A stretch of 52,988 nt of DNA from CAYOLL01 sp964404765 [NCBI: uncultured Gemmatimonadota bacterium] (lineage in GTDB: Bacteria > 4572-55): contig CAYOLL010000023.1 of NCBI GenBank assembly GCA_964404765.1, forward strand, positions 1 to 52,988, written 5' to 3'. Position numbers and translations under genes: made by a program. The notes under the pieces were generated by a model, which had not been told where the DNA came from, searched no databases, and was given only the letters and a program-made list of their open reading frames with translations. Positions 35,695 through 43,681 of the stretch are shown piece by piece (the stretch's first letter is position 1; every line of letters begins with the position of its first letter).

Positions 35695-35895
35695 GTCATT
35701 CTGAAAGAATCCTTTTCGAATCAAGCGCCATACTGTTATGAAAAAAGTATCCCCTCAACAAAGCCGGGTAAAATGAACCTTGCGAAGGTTACATTTGGTG
35801 TGGAAGCCAACGCTTTCAAGGTTCCGGGAATTTACCGGCGTGAACCTTCGCAAGGTTTGCCCGGAAATTCTGAAAAAAGATGCTTTCAGCATGAC
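35695..35895. repeat. Composite fold-back element, about 200 bp
   Basis: The outer imperfect arms GTCATTCTGAAAGAATC (35695-35716) and GATGCTTTCAGCATGAC (35873-35895) belong to the same family as those at 10714-10780 and 12015-12103. Inner perfect 15-bp arms AACCTTGCGAAGGTT (35776-35790) and AACCTTCGCAAGGTT (35843-35857) are themselves palindromic. It fills the middle of a 417-base gap before gltX, and no frame inside is supported. Confidence 0.7.
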
Positions 35896-35980
35896 AATCC
35901 AGCCTTGTGCTTAACGTAATGCCATTAAATATACACCGCTAATTCCAAAGATAAAGAAAAATGTGCGCTTGACAAAATTC

Positions 35981-36009
35981 TTGACTTTACCCCGCAGACT
36001 TGATAGCTT
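35981..36009 (+). promoter_or_regulatory. Possible gltX promoter
   Basis: TTGACT (35981-35986) is followed after 17 bases by TAGCTT (36004-36009), about 60 bp before the gltX start. A second TTGACA at 35969 has no -10 at proper spacing. The -10 match is weak, so this is a suggestion only. Confidence 0.3.
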
Positions 36010-36068
36010 TTGACCAGCAATTTAAGAGCAGCCTAATTTTTGTTACGAATAACCTTTGGAGGAACATC

Positions 36069-37508
36069 ATGTCGAAACCGGTGCGGGTGCGCATTGCGCC
36101 CAGTCCAACCGGACACTTGCACGTCGGCGTCGCCCGGACAGCCATTCTGAATTGGCTGTTTGCCCGTCATCATCAGGGCAAATTTATTGTGCGGATTGAA
36201 GATACGGATCAGGCTCGCTCCAGCCAGGCCTCCGAAGACATGATCTTGCATGATTTGCGCTGGTTGGGTCTGAATTGGGATGAGGGTCCCGATAAAGGCG
36301 GCGAATTTGGGCCATATCACCAAATGAAACGCCTGCACTTGTACGAACAGGTTGCCCAGGAAATGATTACGCGCGGCGCGGCTTTCCGCTGCTTTGTTCA
36401 GCAAGACGATATTGACGCCAATCGCGAAAAAGCATTAGCCGAGAGCGCTTCGACCGTTTTTCGCAGTCCATATCGTGATGCGCCTCCATCGGTCTGGGAG
36501 GCAAAATTGGCCGCCGGGGAAAAGCCTTCCATTCGACTGCGCGTACCCGATGCAATCGAATCGGTGACCGTGCCGGATCGCATCAAAGGCGACACGGTTT
36601 TCAAAGCGGAAACATTGCCCGATTTTGTGCTGTTGCGTTCCAACGGTGTGCCGTCCTATAATTTCGCCGTAGTGGTCGATGACGCGCTCATGCAGATTTC
36701 CCATGTTATTCGCGGCGATGACCATCTGACCAATACACCCAAGCAAATGTTGATTTATCAGGCCATGGGTTGGGAGTTACCCGTTTTTGCCCATGTACCG
36801 ATGATTCTGGGCGGTGACCGTTCTAAGCTTTCCAAACGACATGGCTCGGTGTCCATCGGGCAGTTCATGGCGGAAGGCTATCTGCCGCACGCAATTGTTA
36901 ATTTCCTAAGCCTGCTCGGCTGGTCTTCGGAAACGCAGCAGGAGCTTTTAGCGTTGGATGAACTGATCGCCCAGATCAATCTGGATCGTATTTCCAGCAG
37001 CGCGGCCGTGTTTGATCAAGTTAAACTCAACTGGATGAATGGTCATTACATCCGCCAATTAAGCGAGGCCGACTATGTGCGGCTGGCCACGCCCTACCTG
37101 CAGCAAGCCGGCTATCCGGCAACCGACGACGCTATAACTACCAAAGTGCTGCTTTCCGTGCGCGAAAAAGTCGAGACGTTGTCACAGGTTGTGAATCATA
37201 CCAAAATATATTTTGATCCACAGTTGACTTTTGAAAATGAGGACGCCCGGGCGATTGCCCAAAGCACAACCAGCCGTCAAATCTTTGCGACTTTTTGTGA
37301 GGAATTAAGCCGTGTTACAGCAATTGACACAAACAGCTTCCGTGAGATCATGAAAAGTGTGCAAAAGATAACCGGTATTAAGGGCAAAGAGTTGTGGATT
37401 CCGATTCGTGTTGGTCTGACCGGGCAGGTTCATGGCCCGGATCTGGGCATTATTGTCGAAGTTCTTGGCCGCGAAAAGTGTTTGGAGCGAGTGCGGCAAG
37501 CCTCTTAA
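36069..37508 (+). CDS. gltX: Glutamate-tRNA ligase
   Basis: This 479-residue class I synthetase starts at ATG 36069, with GGAGGA upstream; the frame extends to 36000 without a site. The HIGH-type motif is PSPTGHLHVG, and the KMSKS-type motif is KLSKRHGSVS at about residue 255. Between them lie the acceptor-stem domain and FAVVVDDALMQISHVIRGDDH. The C-terminal anticodon-binding domain ends in ELWIPIRVGLTGQVHGP. It attaches glutamate to tRNA-Glu. Length is normal. Whether it also misacylates tRNA-Gln is not visible. The next gene is 16 bp downstream. Confidence 0.97.
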   Translation: MSKPVRVRIAPSPTGHLHVGVARTAILNWLFARHHQGKFIVRIEDTDQARSSQASEDMILHDLRWLGLNWDEGPDKGGEFGPYHQMKRLHLYEQVAQEMITRGAAFRCFVQQDDIDANREKALAESASTVFRSPYRDAPPSVWEAKLAAGEKPSIRLRVPDAIESVTVPDRIKGDTVFKAETLPDFVLLRSNGVPSYNFAVVVDDALMQISHVIRGDDHLTNTPKQMLIYQAMGWELPVFAHVPMILGGDRSKLSKRHGSVSIGQFMAEGYLPHAIVNFLSLLGWSSETQQELLALDELIAQINLDRISSSAAVFDQVKLNWMNGHYIRQLSEADYVRLATPYLQQAGYPATDDAITTKVLLSVREKVETLSQVVNHTKIYFDPQLTFENEDARAIAQSTTSRQIFATFCEELSRVTAIDTNSFREIMKSVQKITGIKGKELWIPIRVGLTGQVHGPDLGIIVEVLGREKCLERVRQAS

Positions 37509-37524
37509 TTAAAGGATAATAGTC

Positions 37525-37845
37525 ATGCAAGCCATCCAACTGCCGCAAGTCGTTGAAGCGTTGCAAAACCTCTCCGGCGAAAAGCTGCGCTTTGTCTATG
37601 ATCTGGTTCAGTTCTTGACGGAACAAGGCGGTAAGCGCAAGCGCAAAAAAGCGCCGGTTGTGGTCATCTCCGCCGCGGAGTATGAAGAGCTGCAAAAGCT
37701 GAAGCGTTTGACCACCTTTCATGCGTTTGCGCGGGAATTAGGCCGGGATGTGGAAGAGCGCGGGCTGACGGAAGAAGAACTGATGGCCGACCTCGAGATC
37801 ACCAAACGACAGGTCTTTGAGGAATATTATGGCCAGGTTCGCTAA
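37525..37845 (+). CDS. Antitoxin-like small protein
   Basis: This 106-residue protein has AAAGGA ahead of ATG. A helical N-terminus (LPQVVEALQNLSGEKLRFVYDLVQFL) and a basic stretch (GKRKRKKAP) precede an AEYEEL helix of the type seen in Phd/DUF2281-like antitoxins, and an acidic C-terminus carries LTEEELMADLE. It overlaps the PIN-domain gene by 17 bases, the usual order of antitoxin then toxin. The family is not certain; the neighbourhood is the main evidence. It lies 16 bp behind gltX and is probably read from the same transcript. Confidence 0.6.
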   Translation: MQAIQLPQVVEALQNLSGEKLRFVYDLVQFLTEQGGKRKRKKAPVVVISAAEYEELQKLKRLTTFHAFARELGRDVEERGLTEEELMADLEITKRQVFEEYYGQVR

Positions 37846-38365
37846 AAAACTGCGCGTTTTTGTTGACGCTAACATTCTTTTTGCCGGTTCAATTTACCCA
37901 CGCTGGCCGTATGAGGTTTTGCGACATGGCCTGCTGGGTAATATTCAACTTATTACCAGTTCTCTGGCAATGGACCAATGTCATCGCAATCTGCAGCAAA
38001 AATTTCCGTTCGCACTTAAACGCTTTGAAGAATTCCTGGCGGAAGCCAATCACAAACTCGCACCCGAGCCGTCCGACGACGAAATTGAAGCCCACAAAAC
38101 GCTCGTCCGCGACATTACCGACGTGCCGATTGCCCTGTCCGCCATCAAAGCCAAAGCGGATTATCTGGTCAGCGAAGACAAAGACCTGACCGACAAAAAT
38201 GACAGCACAGCGGAGTTGCACCGGCAAATCAAGGTCCGGATTTCCGGCACATTTCTGCGGGAAGTGATGGGCTGGACAAGCGGGCAATTGGAAGCCATCC
38301 GCCACCGCAAATGGAGCGATATGCCTGAAGATACGCTGAGAAATTTAAAGCATTCGGCTACTTAA
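37829..38365 (+). CDS. PIN-domain toxin-like protein
   Basis: This 178-residue protein starts at ATG 37829, with GAGGA upstream; a TTG at 37817 is an alternative. The PIN fold shows FVDANILFAG with the first acidic residue, a central EE/D-rich helix (PSDDEIEAHKTL) and the later acidic pair DYLVSEDKDLTD. PIN domains are metal-dependent RNases, and VapC toxins are the best-known members. Its start sits inside the end of the antitoxin-like gene, fitting a type II pair. The C-terminal extension GWTSGQLEAIRHRKW is basic. Confidence 0.75.
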   Translation: MARFAKKLRVFVDANILFAGSIYPRWPYEVLRHGLLGNIQLITSSLAMDQCHRNLQQKFPFALKRFEEFLAEANHKLAPEPSDDEIEAHKTLVRDITDVPIALSAIKAKADYLVSEDKDLTDKNDSTAELHRQIKVRISGTFLREVMGWTSGQLEAIRHRKWSDMPEDTLRNLKHSAT

Positions 38366-38434
38366 AGCTGACAGATTGCTGTTCCTTGCTATCTTCGTAT
38401 AACAGCTTTTTTATATGACAGTTAGATATTTTAA

Positions 38435-38463
38435 TTGACAACAAACTTTAAGTGATCTATAAT
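38435..38463 (+). promoter_or_regulatory. Consensus sigma-70 promoter upstream of the SPOR-domain gene
   Basis: TTGACA (38435-38440) and TATAAT (38458-38463) match the consensus at every position with a 17-base spacer. It lies 173 bases before the SPOR-domain gene, so the leader would be about 165 nt and would contain the small frame at 38495. It is the best promoter match in the window. Confidence 0.75.
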
Positions 38464-38494
38464 GTTTTTGTGTTGTAACATCGGGGGAAGAAAC

Positions 38495-38554
38495 ATGCAG
38501 GGACTGGTGTTAAATTCTCCGCGAAATGTAAATATTCTTTACTGTGGGCGTTGA
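38495..38554 (+). CDS. Possible 19-codon leader peptide
   Basis: ATG 38495 is preceded by a strong GGGGGAAG site, and the frame ends at TGA 38552-38554 after MQGLVLNSPRNVNILYCGR. It lies between the consensus promoter and the SPOR gene. No runs of one amino acid suggest attenuation. It is supported only by site and position, and translation is unproven. Confidence 0.35.
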   Translation: MQGLVLNSPRNVNILYCGR

Positions 38555-38635
38555 ATACCAATAATAATCTATTTTCAGCAGCCACGGCGCAAAGCCAAAG
38601 CTGAACATTTCATTTTCTGGCGGAGGTAAACATAA

Positions 38636-40105
38636 ATGGCTGAAAAACCTGAAGGCAAACCCGAAAGCAAACCGGCAGCCGCTCCTGCAGCGGCGCCAAA
38701 GCCGGCCGGCGCAGGTGTCAAGGACGAGACAAAAACCTACATCATGATTTTGGTGGGTGGGGTACTGGCAATTACCGTATTAGGCGCTTTGGCCTGGTAT
38801 TTAATTGTTCAAAAGTTTTCCGGATCTCCGGAAGATATGGTTGCTGATAACAGCAAAAAGCAAGAGCTGAGCGATGCAAAGAATTCTGGTGTTTTTGGGG
38901 TCACTAATACGGAACCCAAAGCAGACGCCGTCAACACGGGTGAGCCTAAAAAAGAAGCGGCCGTGCCAGCCACAACTGACAGCACAAAAACAGTTGCGGC
39001 CACCACGACTCAGCCGACAGCAACCACGCCGACAACAACTGCGGCAAAGCCCGGCGAATCGGCTAAACCAGCTTCGGGAACAAGCGGCGCTGTAACCTCT
39101 ACAACCAGCACACCGCCGGCAACAGCTCCAACAACAACGACTTCTACCGCCCCGGCAACCAGCGTAGCAAAAACGGATACCGCAATTGCCATGCGGGTGC
39201 CGACATCTACCAAGCGCCCCCCGGTAACCACAACAACTAGTGCCCCAACGACGCCAACAACTGCGGCGACGACAGAGACTTCAAAACCGTCAACATCCAC
39301 TGCGCCGGCTCCAACAGCAGCAACAACGACGGCTTTGGCGACAACGTCAACAAAACCTGCTGCGACTTCAACAACGACGACTTCGGCGACAACGTCAACA
39401 AAACCTGCTGCGACTTCTACAACAGCGACAACGACGACTCCAGCGACAACGTCAACAAAACCTGCGGCGACTTCTACAACGCCGACTACGACGACTTCGG
39501 CGACAACGTCAACAAAGCCTGCGGCGACTTCTACAGCAGCGACGCCCACGACTTCGGCGACATCATCATCCGGCACTGCCGCAGAACCGACAAAAGCAAC
39601 GGCAAAAAGCAGCGATTACCCGCCGGCCAGTCGTATGCCATATTCGGTGCTGGTTCACTCGTTTACAGATGATGTCAATAATAGTGGCCTGTTAAAAGCC
39701 AGCAAAGCCGCGCAAGCGCTAAATGCGAAGGGTATGGGCGCTTTCTGGACCAAGGCAATGATTGATGGCAAGGTTTGGTATCGGGTGATGGTTGGCGTTT
39801 TCTCGTCAAAAAAAGAAGCTAATGCCGCGGCGGATGATCTGACTAAAAAGTTGAGCGTGCAAGCCAATATTATGCATTTGCCCTATGCAGTTGAGCTGGG
39901 TTGGCAGCCTACTCGGGAAGAGGCCAATGCCGTCGTCAATCAATTGGCTCGATTCCAGTATTCAACTTACCGCACCATGGCCGAAAAAGACGGGCAAAAC
40001 TGGGTTTTATTACGCACCGGCGCTTTTGCCACAAAGGCTGAGGCGCAGGAGTTGCTCAAGTATCTGAACTCTGATGGTTTTAAAGGACGCGTCGTTTCCC
40101 GTTAA
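38636..40105 (+). CDS. SPOR-domain inner-membrane protein with long Thr/Ala/Pro linker
   Basis: This 489-residue protein has GGAGG ahead of ATG. A proline/alanine-rich cytoplasmic start (1-30) precedes one membrane helix (about 37-60, IMILVGGVLAITVLGALAWY). A long low-complexity linker of T/A/S/P with recurring TTSTKPAATST follows (about 95-330). Two tandem SPOR modules form the end (PYSVLVHSFTDD... at about 343-415 and ...WVLLRTGAFATKAEA at about 418-489). SPOR domains bind denuded peptidoglycan, usually at the division septum, so a cell-division or envelope role is likely. The linker probably spans the periplasm. Confidence 0.88.
   Translation: MAEKPEGKPESKPAAAPAAAPKPAGAGVKDETKTYIMILVGGVLAITVLGALAWYLIVQKFSGSPEDMVADNSKKQELSDAKNSGVFGVTNTEPKADAVNTGEPKKEAAVPATTDSTKTVAATTTQPTATTPTTTAAKPGESAKPASGTSGAVTSTTSTPPATAPTTTTSTAPATSVAKTDTAIAMRVPTSTKRPPVTTTTSAPTTPTTAATTETSKPSTSTAPAPTAATTTALATTSTKPAATSTTTTSATTSTKPAATSTTATTTTPATTSTKPAATSTTPTTTTSATTSTKPAATSTAATPTTSATSSSGTAAEPTKATAKSSDYPPASRMPYSVLVHSFTDDVNNSGLLKASKAAQALNAKGMGAFWTKAMIDGKVWYRVMVGVFSSKKEANAAADDLTKKLSVQANIMHLPYAVELGWQPTREEANAVVNQLARFQYSTYRTMAEKDGQNWVLLRTGAFATKAEAQELLKYLNSDGFKGRVVSR
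39343..39561 (+). repeat. In-frame tandem repeat inside the SPOR-protein linker
   Basis: Four units begin AACGTCAACAAAGCC-like at 39343, 39391, 39448 and 39505, with unit lengths of 48, 57, 57 and about 57 bases, all multiples of three. They encode TTSTKPAATST plus a variable threonine-rich part. The unequal unit lengths suggest slippage during replication, so linker length probably varies between strains. Confidence 0.85.
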
Positions 40106-40128
40106 AACATTTTTATTGAATATAACAC

Positions 40129-40166
40129 AAAAGCCATAGTCAACCGACTATGGCTTTTTTTATTTT
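40129..40166. terminator. Intrinsic terminator after the SPOR-domain gene
   Basis: AAAAGCCATAGTC (40129-40141) and GACTATGGCTTTT (40146-40158) form a perfect 13-bp stem with a 4-base loop and a following T-tract. The same structure can serve the minus-strand GGDEF gene, whose stop is 19 bases beyond. Confidence 0.9.
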
Positions 40167-40184
40167 TAGGCGACTCGACCATTA

Positions 40185-41387
40185 TCATCTATGCTCACGC
40201 CGCCCGTAGCCGTCTTCCGCAGATTCACTGATATACTTGTCCAGAAAGCTTAAATGCTCAAAATTAATATCGATAAAGCAAAGTCCCATATCAAAATGAC
40301 CATCATTACGCGCTTCCACACGAACAACCTTAGCCACGCCTTTAATCAGCTCTGAGGATTTAGGCAGCTTTAGTTCCAATTGCAACGCAGAGCCGACCGC
40401 AAAAGCAGACTCATGCTCAAGCAGCAAGCCGCCCGGCGCAACATTTTTCGCCGTTACTGTTAATTGCGGCAATCCGGTATCTAAAGGTTGAATCTTTACA
40501 ACCCAACGCACATCAATGCGCGTATAGCGACGGCGCTCTTCATAATACAGATAAGCGCGATCTCGGCCATCACACTTGGCCTGATATAGGGCAATGTCCG
40601 CTTTTTGCACTAAATCTTTAGGATATTTGGCATCAATGGGAAACGAAGCAATACCACAGCTGACCGTAACGGGCTGCGCCCACTTGTTGTGCTGATCTTC
40701 CAGAGATGAGTAGCTATGCAGCGCATTCATCATCCGCCGCGCCAGATGCAGCCCATCCGGCCCGATTGTTTCGGCCATAATCACTGCGAATTCTTCGCCG
40801 CCATAGCGGCACGCAATGTCCGAGTCGCGACAGCAGCTTTTAAGAATCCGCGCTACTTCGGCCAAGACCATGTCGCCGGTTTGATGACCATATTTATCGT
40901 TGTATTCTTTAAAATGATCAATGTCAATCAGCATAATCGACAGGACCAGATTGTAGCGCTTGGCTCGTTGATATTCCCGAAACAGGCTCTCTTCAAAATA
41001 GCGCCGGTTATACAGCCCGGTTAAAGCATCGGTCATGGCCGATTCAAGCGTTTGTTCAAAAAGCGATATTTCAATGATTTTTGGATTTTGGATATGCTTG
41101 TTAATCGTGGTAAAATAATCCAGTAAAGCCACCCGCAAACCCACTTCCCGCTGCAAAATCCGGGACATTTCACCCTGATGCGCCAAAATTTTCTGCCAAT
41201 GATTCTCGGCGCTTGCCTCGTCAAACTCCAAATGCGTCAATAACTTAAGCAACTCGGCGTAAAACCCGTCTTGCAACTTTGCCAATTGTTCTATTTGCAC
41301 CCGAATGCTCCCGACATTCGTTTCATCTTCGCGCAAAAGCTGTAGCAATTGATCGGCATTTTTTAGCGAGCTTATTTGTAAATGCAT
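40185..41387 (-). CDS. GGDEF-PilZ diguanylate cyclase
   Basis: This 400-residue protein starts at ATG 41387, with GGAGG upstream; a longer frame to 41519 lacks a site. An N-terminal helical region (about 1-120) may be the sensor. The GGDEF domain has DALTGLYNRRYFEE and YGGEEFAVI. An intact inhibitory I-site, RDSD, sits five residues before GGEEF. The C-terminal PilZ domain (RRRYTRIDVRW...KNVAPGGLLL) has the arginine motif but reads NVAPGG in place of D/NxSxxG, so c-di-GMP binding there is less certain. One protein would both make and sense c-di-GMP. It is probably the last gene of a minus-strand cluster. Confidence 0.9.
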   Translation of the reverse strand: MHLQISSLKNADQLLQLLREDETNVGSIRVQIEQLAKLQDGFYAELLKLLTHLEFDEASAENHWQKILAHQGEMSRILQREVGLRVALLDYFTTINKHIQNPKIIEISLFEQTLESAMTDALTGLYNRRYFEESLFREYQRAKRYNLVLSIMLIDIDHFKEYNDKYGHQTGDMVLAEVARILKSCCRDSDIACRYGGEEFAVIMAETIGPDGLHLARRMMNALHSYSSLEDQHNKWAQPVTVSCGIASFPIDAKYPKDLVQKADIALYQAKCDGRDRAYLYYEERRRYTRIDVRWVVKIQPLDTGLPQLTVTAKNVAPGGLLLEHESAFAVGSALQLELKLPKSSELIKGVAKVVRVEARNDGHFDMGLCFIDINFEHLSFLDKYISESAEDGYGRREHR

Positions 41388-41519
41388 AACGTCCTCCGGG
41401 ATTTGTGGCGTCCGCGTCACAAAAATTGATTTTGCAATACCTGCGTTTCCGACACAAATAGTATAAATGCTGCGGCTCCTGCTATCTAATGCGACGTATT
41501 TTACGGTTAAGGTACTCAA

Positions 41520-42773
41520 CTAAATTTTTGCGGGGGGCACAATATTGATTTGCAAAGCGGCATACGCCTGACGGAGAACGTCTTCAACCCTGTCGGGAAA
41601 ATCGCCCCGGGCGAAAATAAAACCCAGATATGCGCCGGATTCGGGCAATGCTTGTACGGCCGTGCCTGGGGGCGCGGTCATCATAACCGCCTCTACACCG
41701 GGAATTTTGTGCGCCGCATCCTGACCCGAAACTTCCTGAAGTGTGCCAGCCTGTGGCACAGGGATCATCATAACCCCCGCGGCACGATTTTCACACGCAA
41801 CATCCGCAATACTCCCACCCACTGCCTGTTGCAAAATGATTTCTTCCAATGAAACGCCACCGGCAAATCTTAAAACGCGTGAACATAGACCGCCGATAGA
41901 TCGGGCGGCGACTTCCAACGGATAAATCCCCGTTTCATTCAGTCGCAGTTCGGCATGAATCGGTCCGGTGCGCAGACCCAATGCCAGAGCCGCGCGGCCG
42001 GTCGTTTCAAAAATTGCCTGCTGAAGCCCCGTCGCCAAACGTGATGGCGTCACATAAATTGTCTCGGCAAAAAAGGGGCCTTCCAGCGGATCCGGCTTAT
42101 CAAATAAAGCTAACTGTCTGAATTCGCCATCCAGCAGCATGCCCTCGACGCTGACTTCCACGCCCGGCAGGTAATCCTCACATAGGATTTGGTCCGGAGC
42201 CGCCTCAATTCGGCTGGTTAGTGTGCGATCATTCAAAATTTGGCCAATTCGGGCAAAGGCCGCGTTAAATTCGGTTGGATTATCAGCACGAATCACACCG
42301 CGGCTGGCCGACAAAAACGTGGGCTTCAGAACACATGGAAACTTTAGGTGGCCGGCGAGGTTATGCGGGTCGTCTGTAGTTTTAAATAGCCGAAATTGTG
42401 GGGTCGGCAAACCGGCCTGCTGAAATTTTTGGCGCATGAGGTGTTTGTTGCGGGCTGCGCGCACGGCCTCGATAGAATTATGCGGAAGATCGAGCGCCGC
42501 GCTGACCATGGCGGCTAATAGAACGCTTTCTTCATCGACGCCGATAATTGCATGAAATGGCTTTTCAGTCGCTGCTTTTTTGACAACCGCAATTGTCCTG
42601 GCGGCATCCGTCAAGCTGATTACAAGGGTTGATCCGCCGGCCAACGGGGCCAAGGCCTGCTGTCGTTCGGAGGCCACAACAATCTCCAGACCCTGTTGGG
42701 CGGCAGCTTCCATAAACGCGGCCGCCCGGTATGTTGTCGTCGGCATAATCAATAATATGCGCTTCTTTATCAT
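41520..42773 (-). CDS. ATP-grasp carboxylate-amine ligase-like protein
   Basis: This 417-residue protein has an N-terminal Rossmann-like domain (KKRILLIMPTTTYRAAAFM) and the ATP-grasp fold: FPCVLKPTFLSASRGV with the ATP-binding lysine, QILCEDYLPGVEVSVEGM, and GPIHAELRLN and EVAARSIGGL for the metal site. It resembles the L-amino-acid ligase/carbamoyl-phosphate-like group. The substrate is unknown and there is no adjacent biosynthetic gene. It follows btpA-like 42793 by 19 bp on the same strand and precedes the GGDEF gene. Confidence 0.8.
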   Translation of the reverse strand: MIKKRILLIMPTTTYRAAAFMEAAAQQGLEIVVASERQQALAPLAGGSTLVISLTDAARTIAVVKKAATEKPFHAIIGVDEESVLLAAMVSAALDLPHNSIEAVRAARNKHLMRQKFQQAGLPTPQFRLFKTTDDPHNLAGHLKFPCVLKPTFLSASRGVIRADNPTEFNAAFARIGQILNDRTLTSRIEAAPDQILCEDYLPGVEVSVEGMLLDGEFRQLALFDKPDPLEGPFFAETIYVTPSRLATGLQQAIFETTGRAALALGLRTGPIHAELRLNETGIYPLEVAARSIGGLCSRVLRFAGGVSLEEIILQQAVGGSIADVACENRAAGVMMIPVPQAGTLQEVSGQDAAHKIPGVEAVMMTAPPGTAVQALPESGAYLGFIFARGDFPDRVEDVLRQAYAALQINIVPPAKI

Positions 42774-42792
42774 AGATCTGCGAAACTCCGGG

Positions 42793-43599
42793 TCAGCTTA
42801 TTTCACTGGCGCGCTTCATGAAGGCTTCAACACGGGCGAAGTCAATCTCATTGGCCCAATTTCCACCCCGTTTAAAATATGAACCGACAATCAGACCGTC
42901 GGAAGCCGGGCGATAGTCTGCGACATTGTCGGCAGTAACTCCGGAACCGACCAAGACGGGAATAGCCACCGCCTGCCGCACATGCTGAATTTCCGCCAGA
43001 TCCGCCGGCTGTCCGGTCGCCATGCCCGTAACAATCACGGCATCTGCCATAAAAAAATGGGCGGCTTTGGCGGTTTCGACAATGTCTACATCGACAGTCA
43101 TAGCATGGGCGGCATGTTTCTTTTTGATGTCGGCAAAAATGAGAATATGTTCCGCGCCAATCAGCCGCTGATAGCGACGCAATGCGCCGGCGCCGGCTTC
43201 GATCCAGCCTTCATCTGCAACATGACCAAAGATGTAGCCTTCGACCCGCACAAACTCTAAGCCGGCAGCCAAAGCCACGGCCAACGCGGCTTTGTTGGCC
43301 CCGGCCAGAATTTGAACGCCGCACGGCAGATTTACGGCGCGCTTGATTTCCCGCCCAATCACACCCATGACCGCCGTGATTTCCGGGCCGACTTCGCCTT
43401 TCAGATATGGCACGTCGTGCATGTTTTCAATGGCAATGGCATTCAATCCTGCCCGTCGATAAGTATCGGCTTCCGCCACGGCCTGATCAATAATTGTCGT
43501 TAAGGGCAGGCGATGTCGCGGCGTGCCCGGCAAAGCCTGCACATGAATCATACCAACTATCGGCTTGCAGTTCGGAAAAATGTCAGCAAAATGACCCAT
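42793..43599 (-). CDS. BtpA/SgcQ-family protein
   Basis: This is a 268-residue protein from ATG 43599 (MGHFADIFPN), with GTGGGGGA upstream; a GTG at 43617 is an alternative. It has the BtpA TIM-barrel marks: PIVGMIHVQALPGTP, AIAIENMHDVPY, FVRVEGYIFGHVADEG, LIFADIKKKHAAHA and PVLVGSGVT. BtpA supports photosystem I assembly in cyanobacteria, and relatives in non-photosynthetic bacteria such as SgcQ have an unclear enzymatic role. It is probably first in the cluster with ATP-grasp and GGDEF. Confidence 0.85.
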   Translation of the reverse strand: MGHFADIFPNCKPIVGMIHVQALPGTPRHRLPLTTIIDQAVAEADTYRRAGLNAIAIENMHDVPYLKGEVGPEITAVMGVIGREIKRAVNLPCGVQILAGANKAALAVALAAGLEFVRVEGYIFGHVADEGWIEAGAGALRRYQRLIGAEHILIFADIKKKHAAHAMTVDVDIVETAKAAHFFMADAVIVTGMATGQPADLAEIQHVRQAVAIPVLVGSGVTADNVADYRPASDGLIVGSYFKRGGNWANEIDFARVEAFMKRASEIS

Positions 43600-43681
43600 C
43601 AATCCCCCACTTCCCACGCCAACCGGTCAAAGCCAAGCGCGATAAAGTTATGCAATTTCAATTTAGCCCTGTTTCCAAAAT

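Noticed and set aside
39010-39576. Long valine/alanine-rich minus-strand frame opposite the SPOR linker
   Set aside because: It mirrors the threonine-rich repeat on the plus strand; codon bias of the linker creates an open shadow frame.
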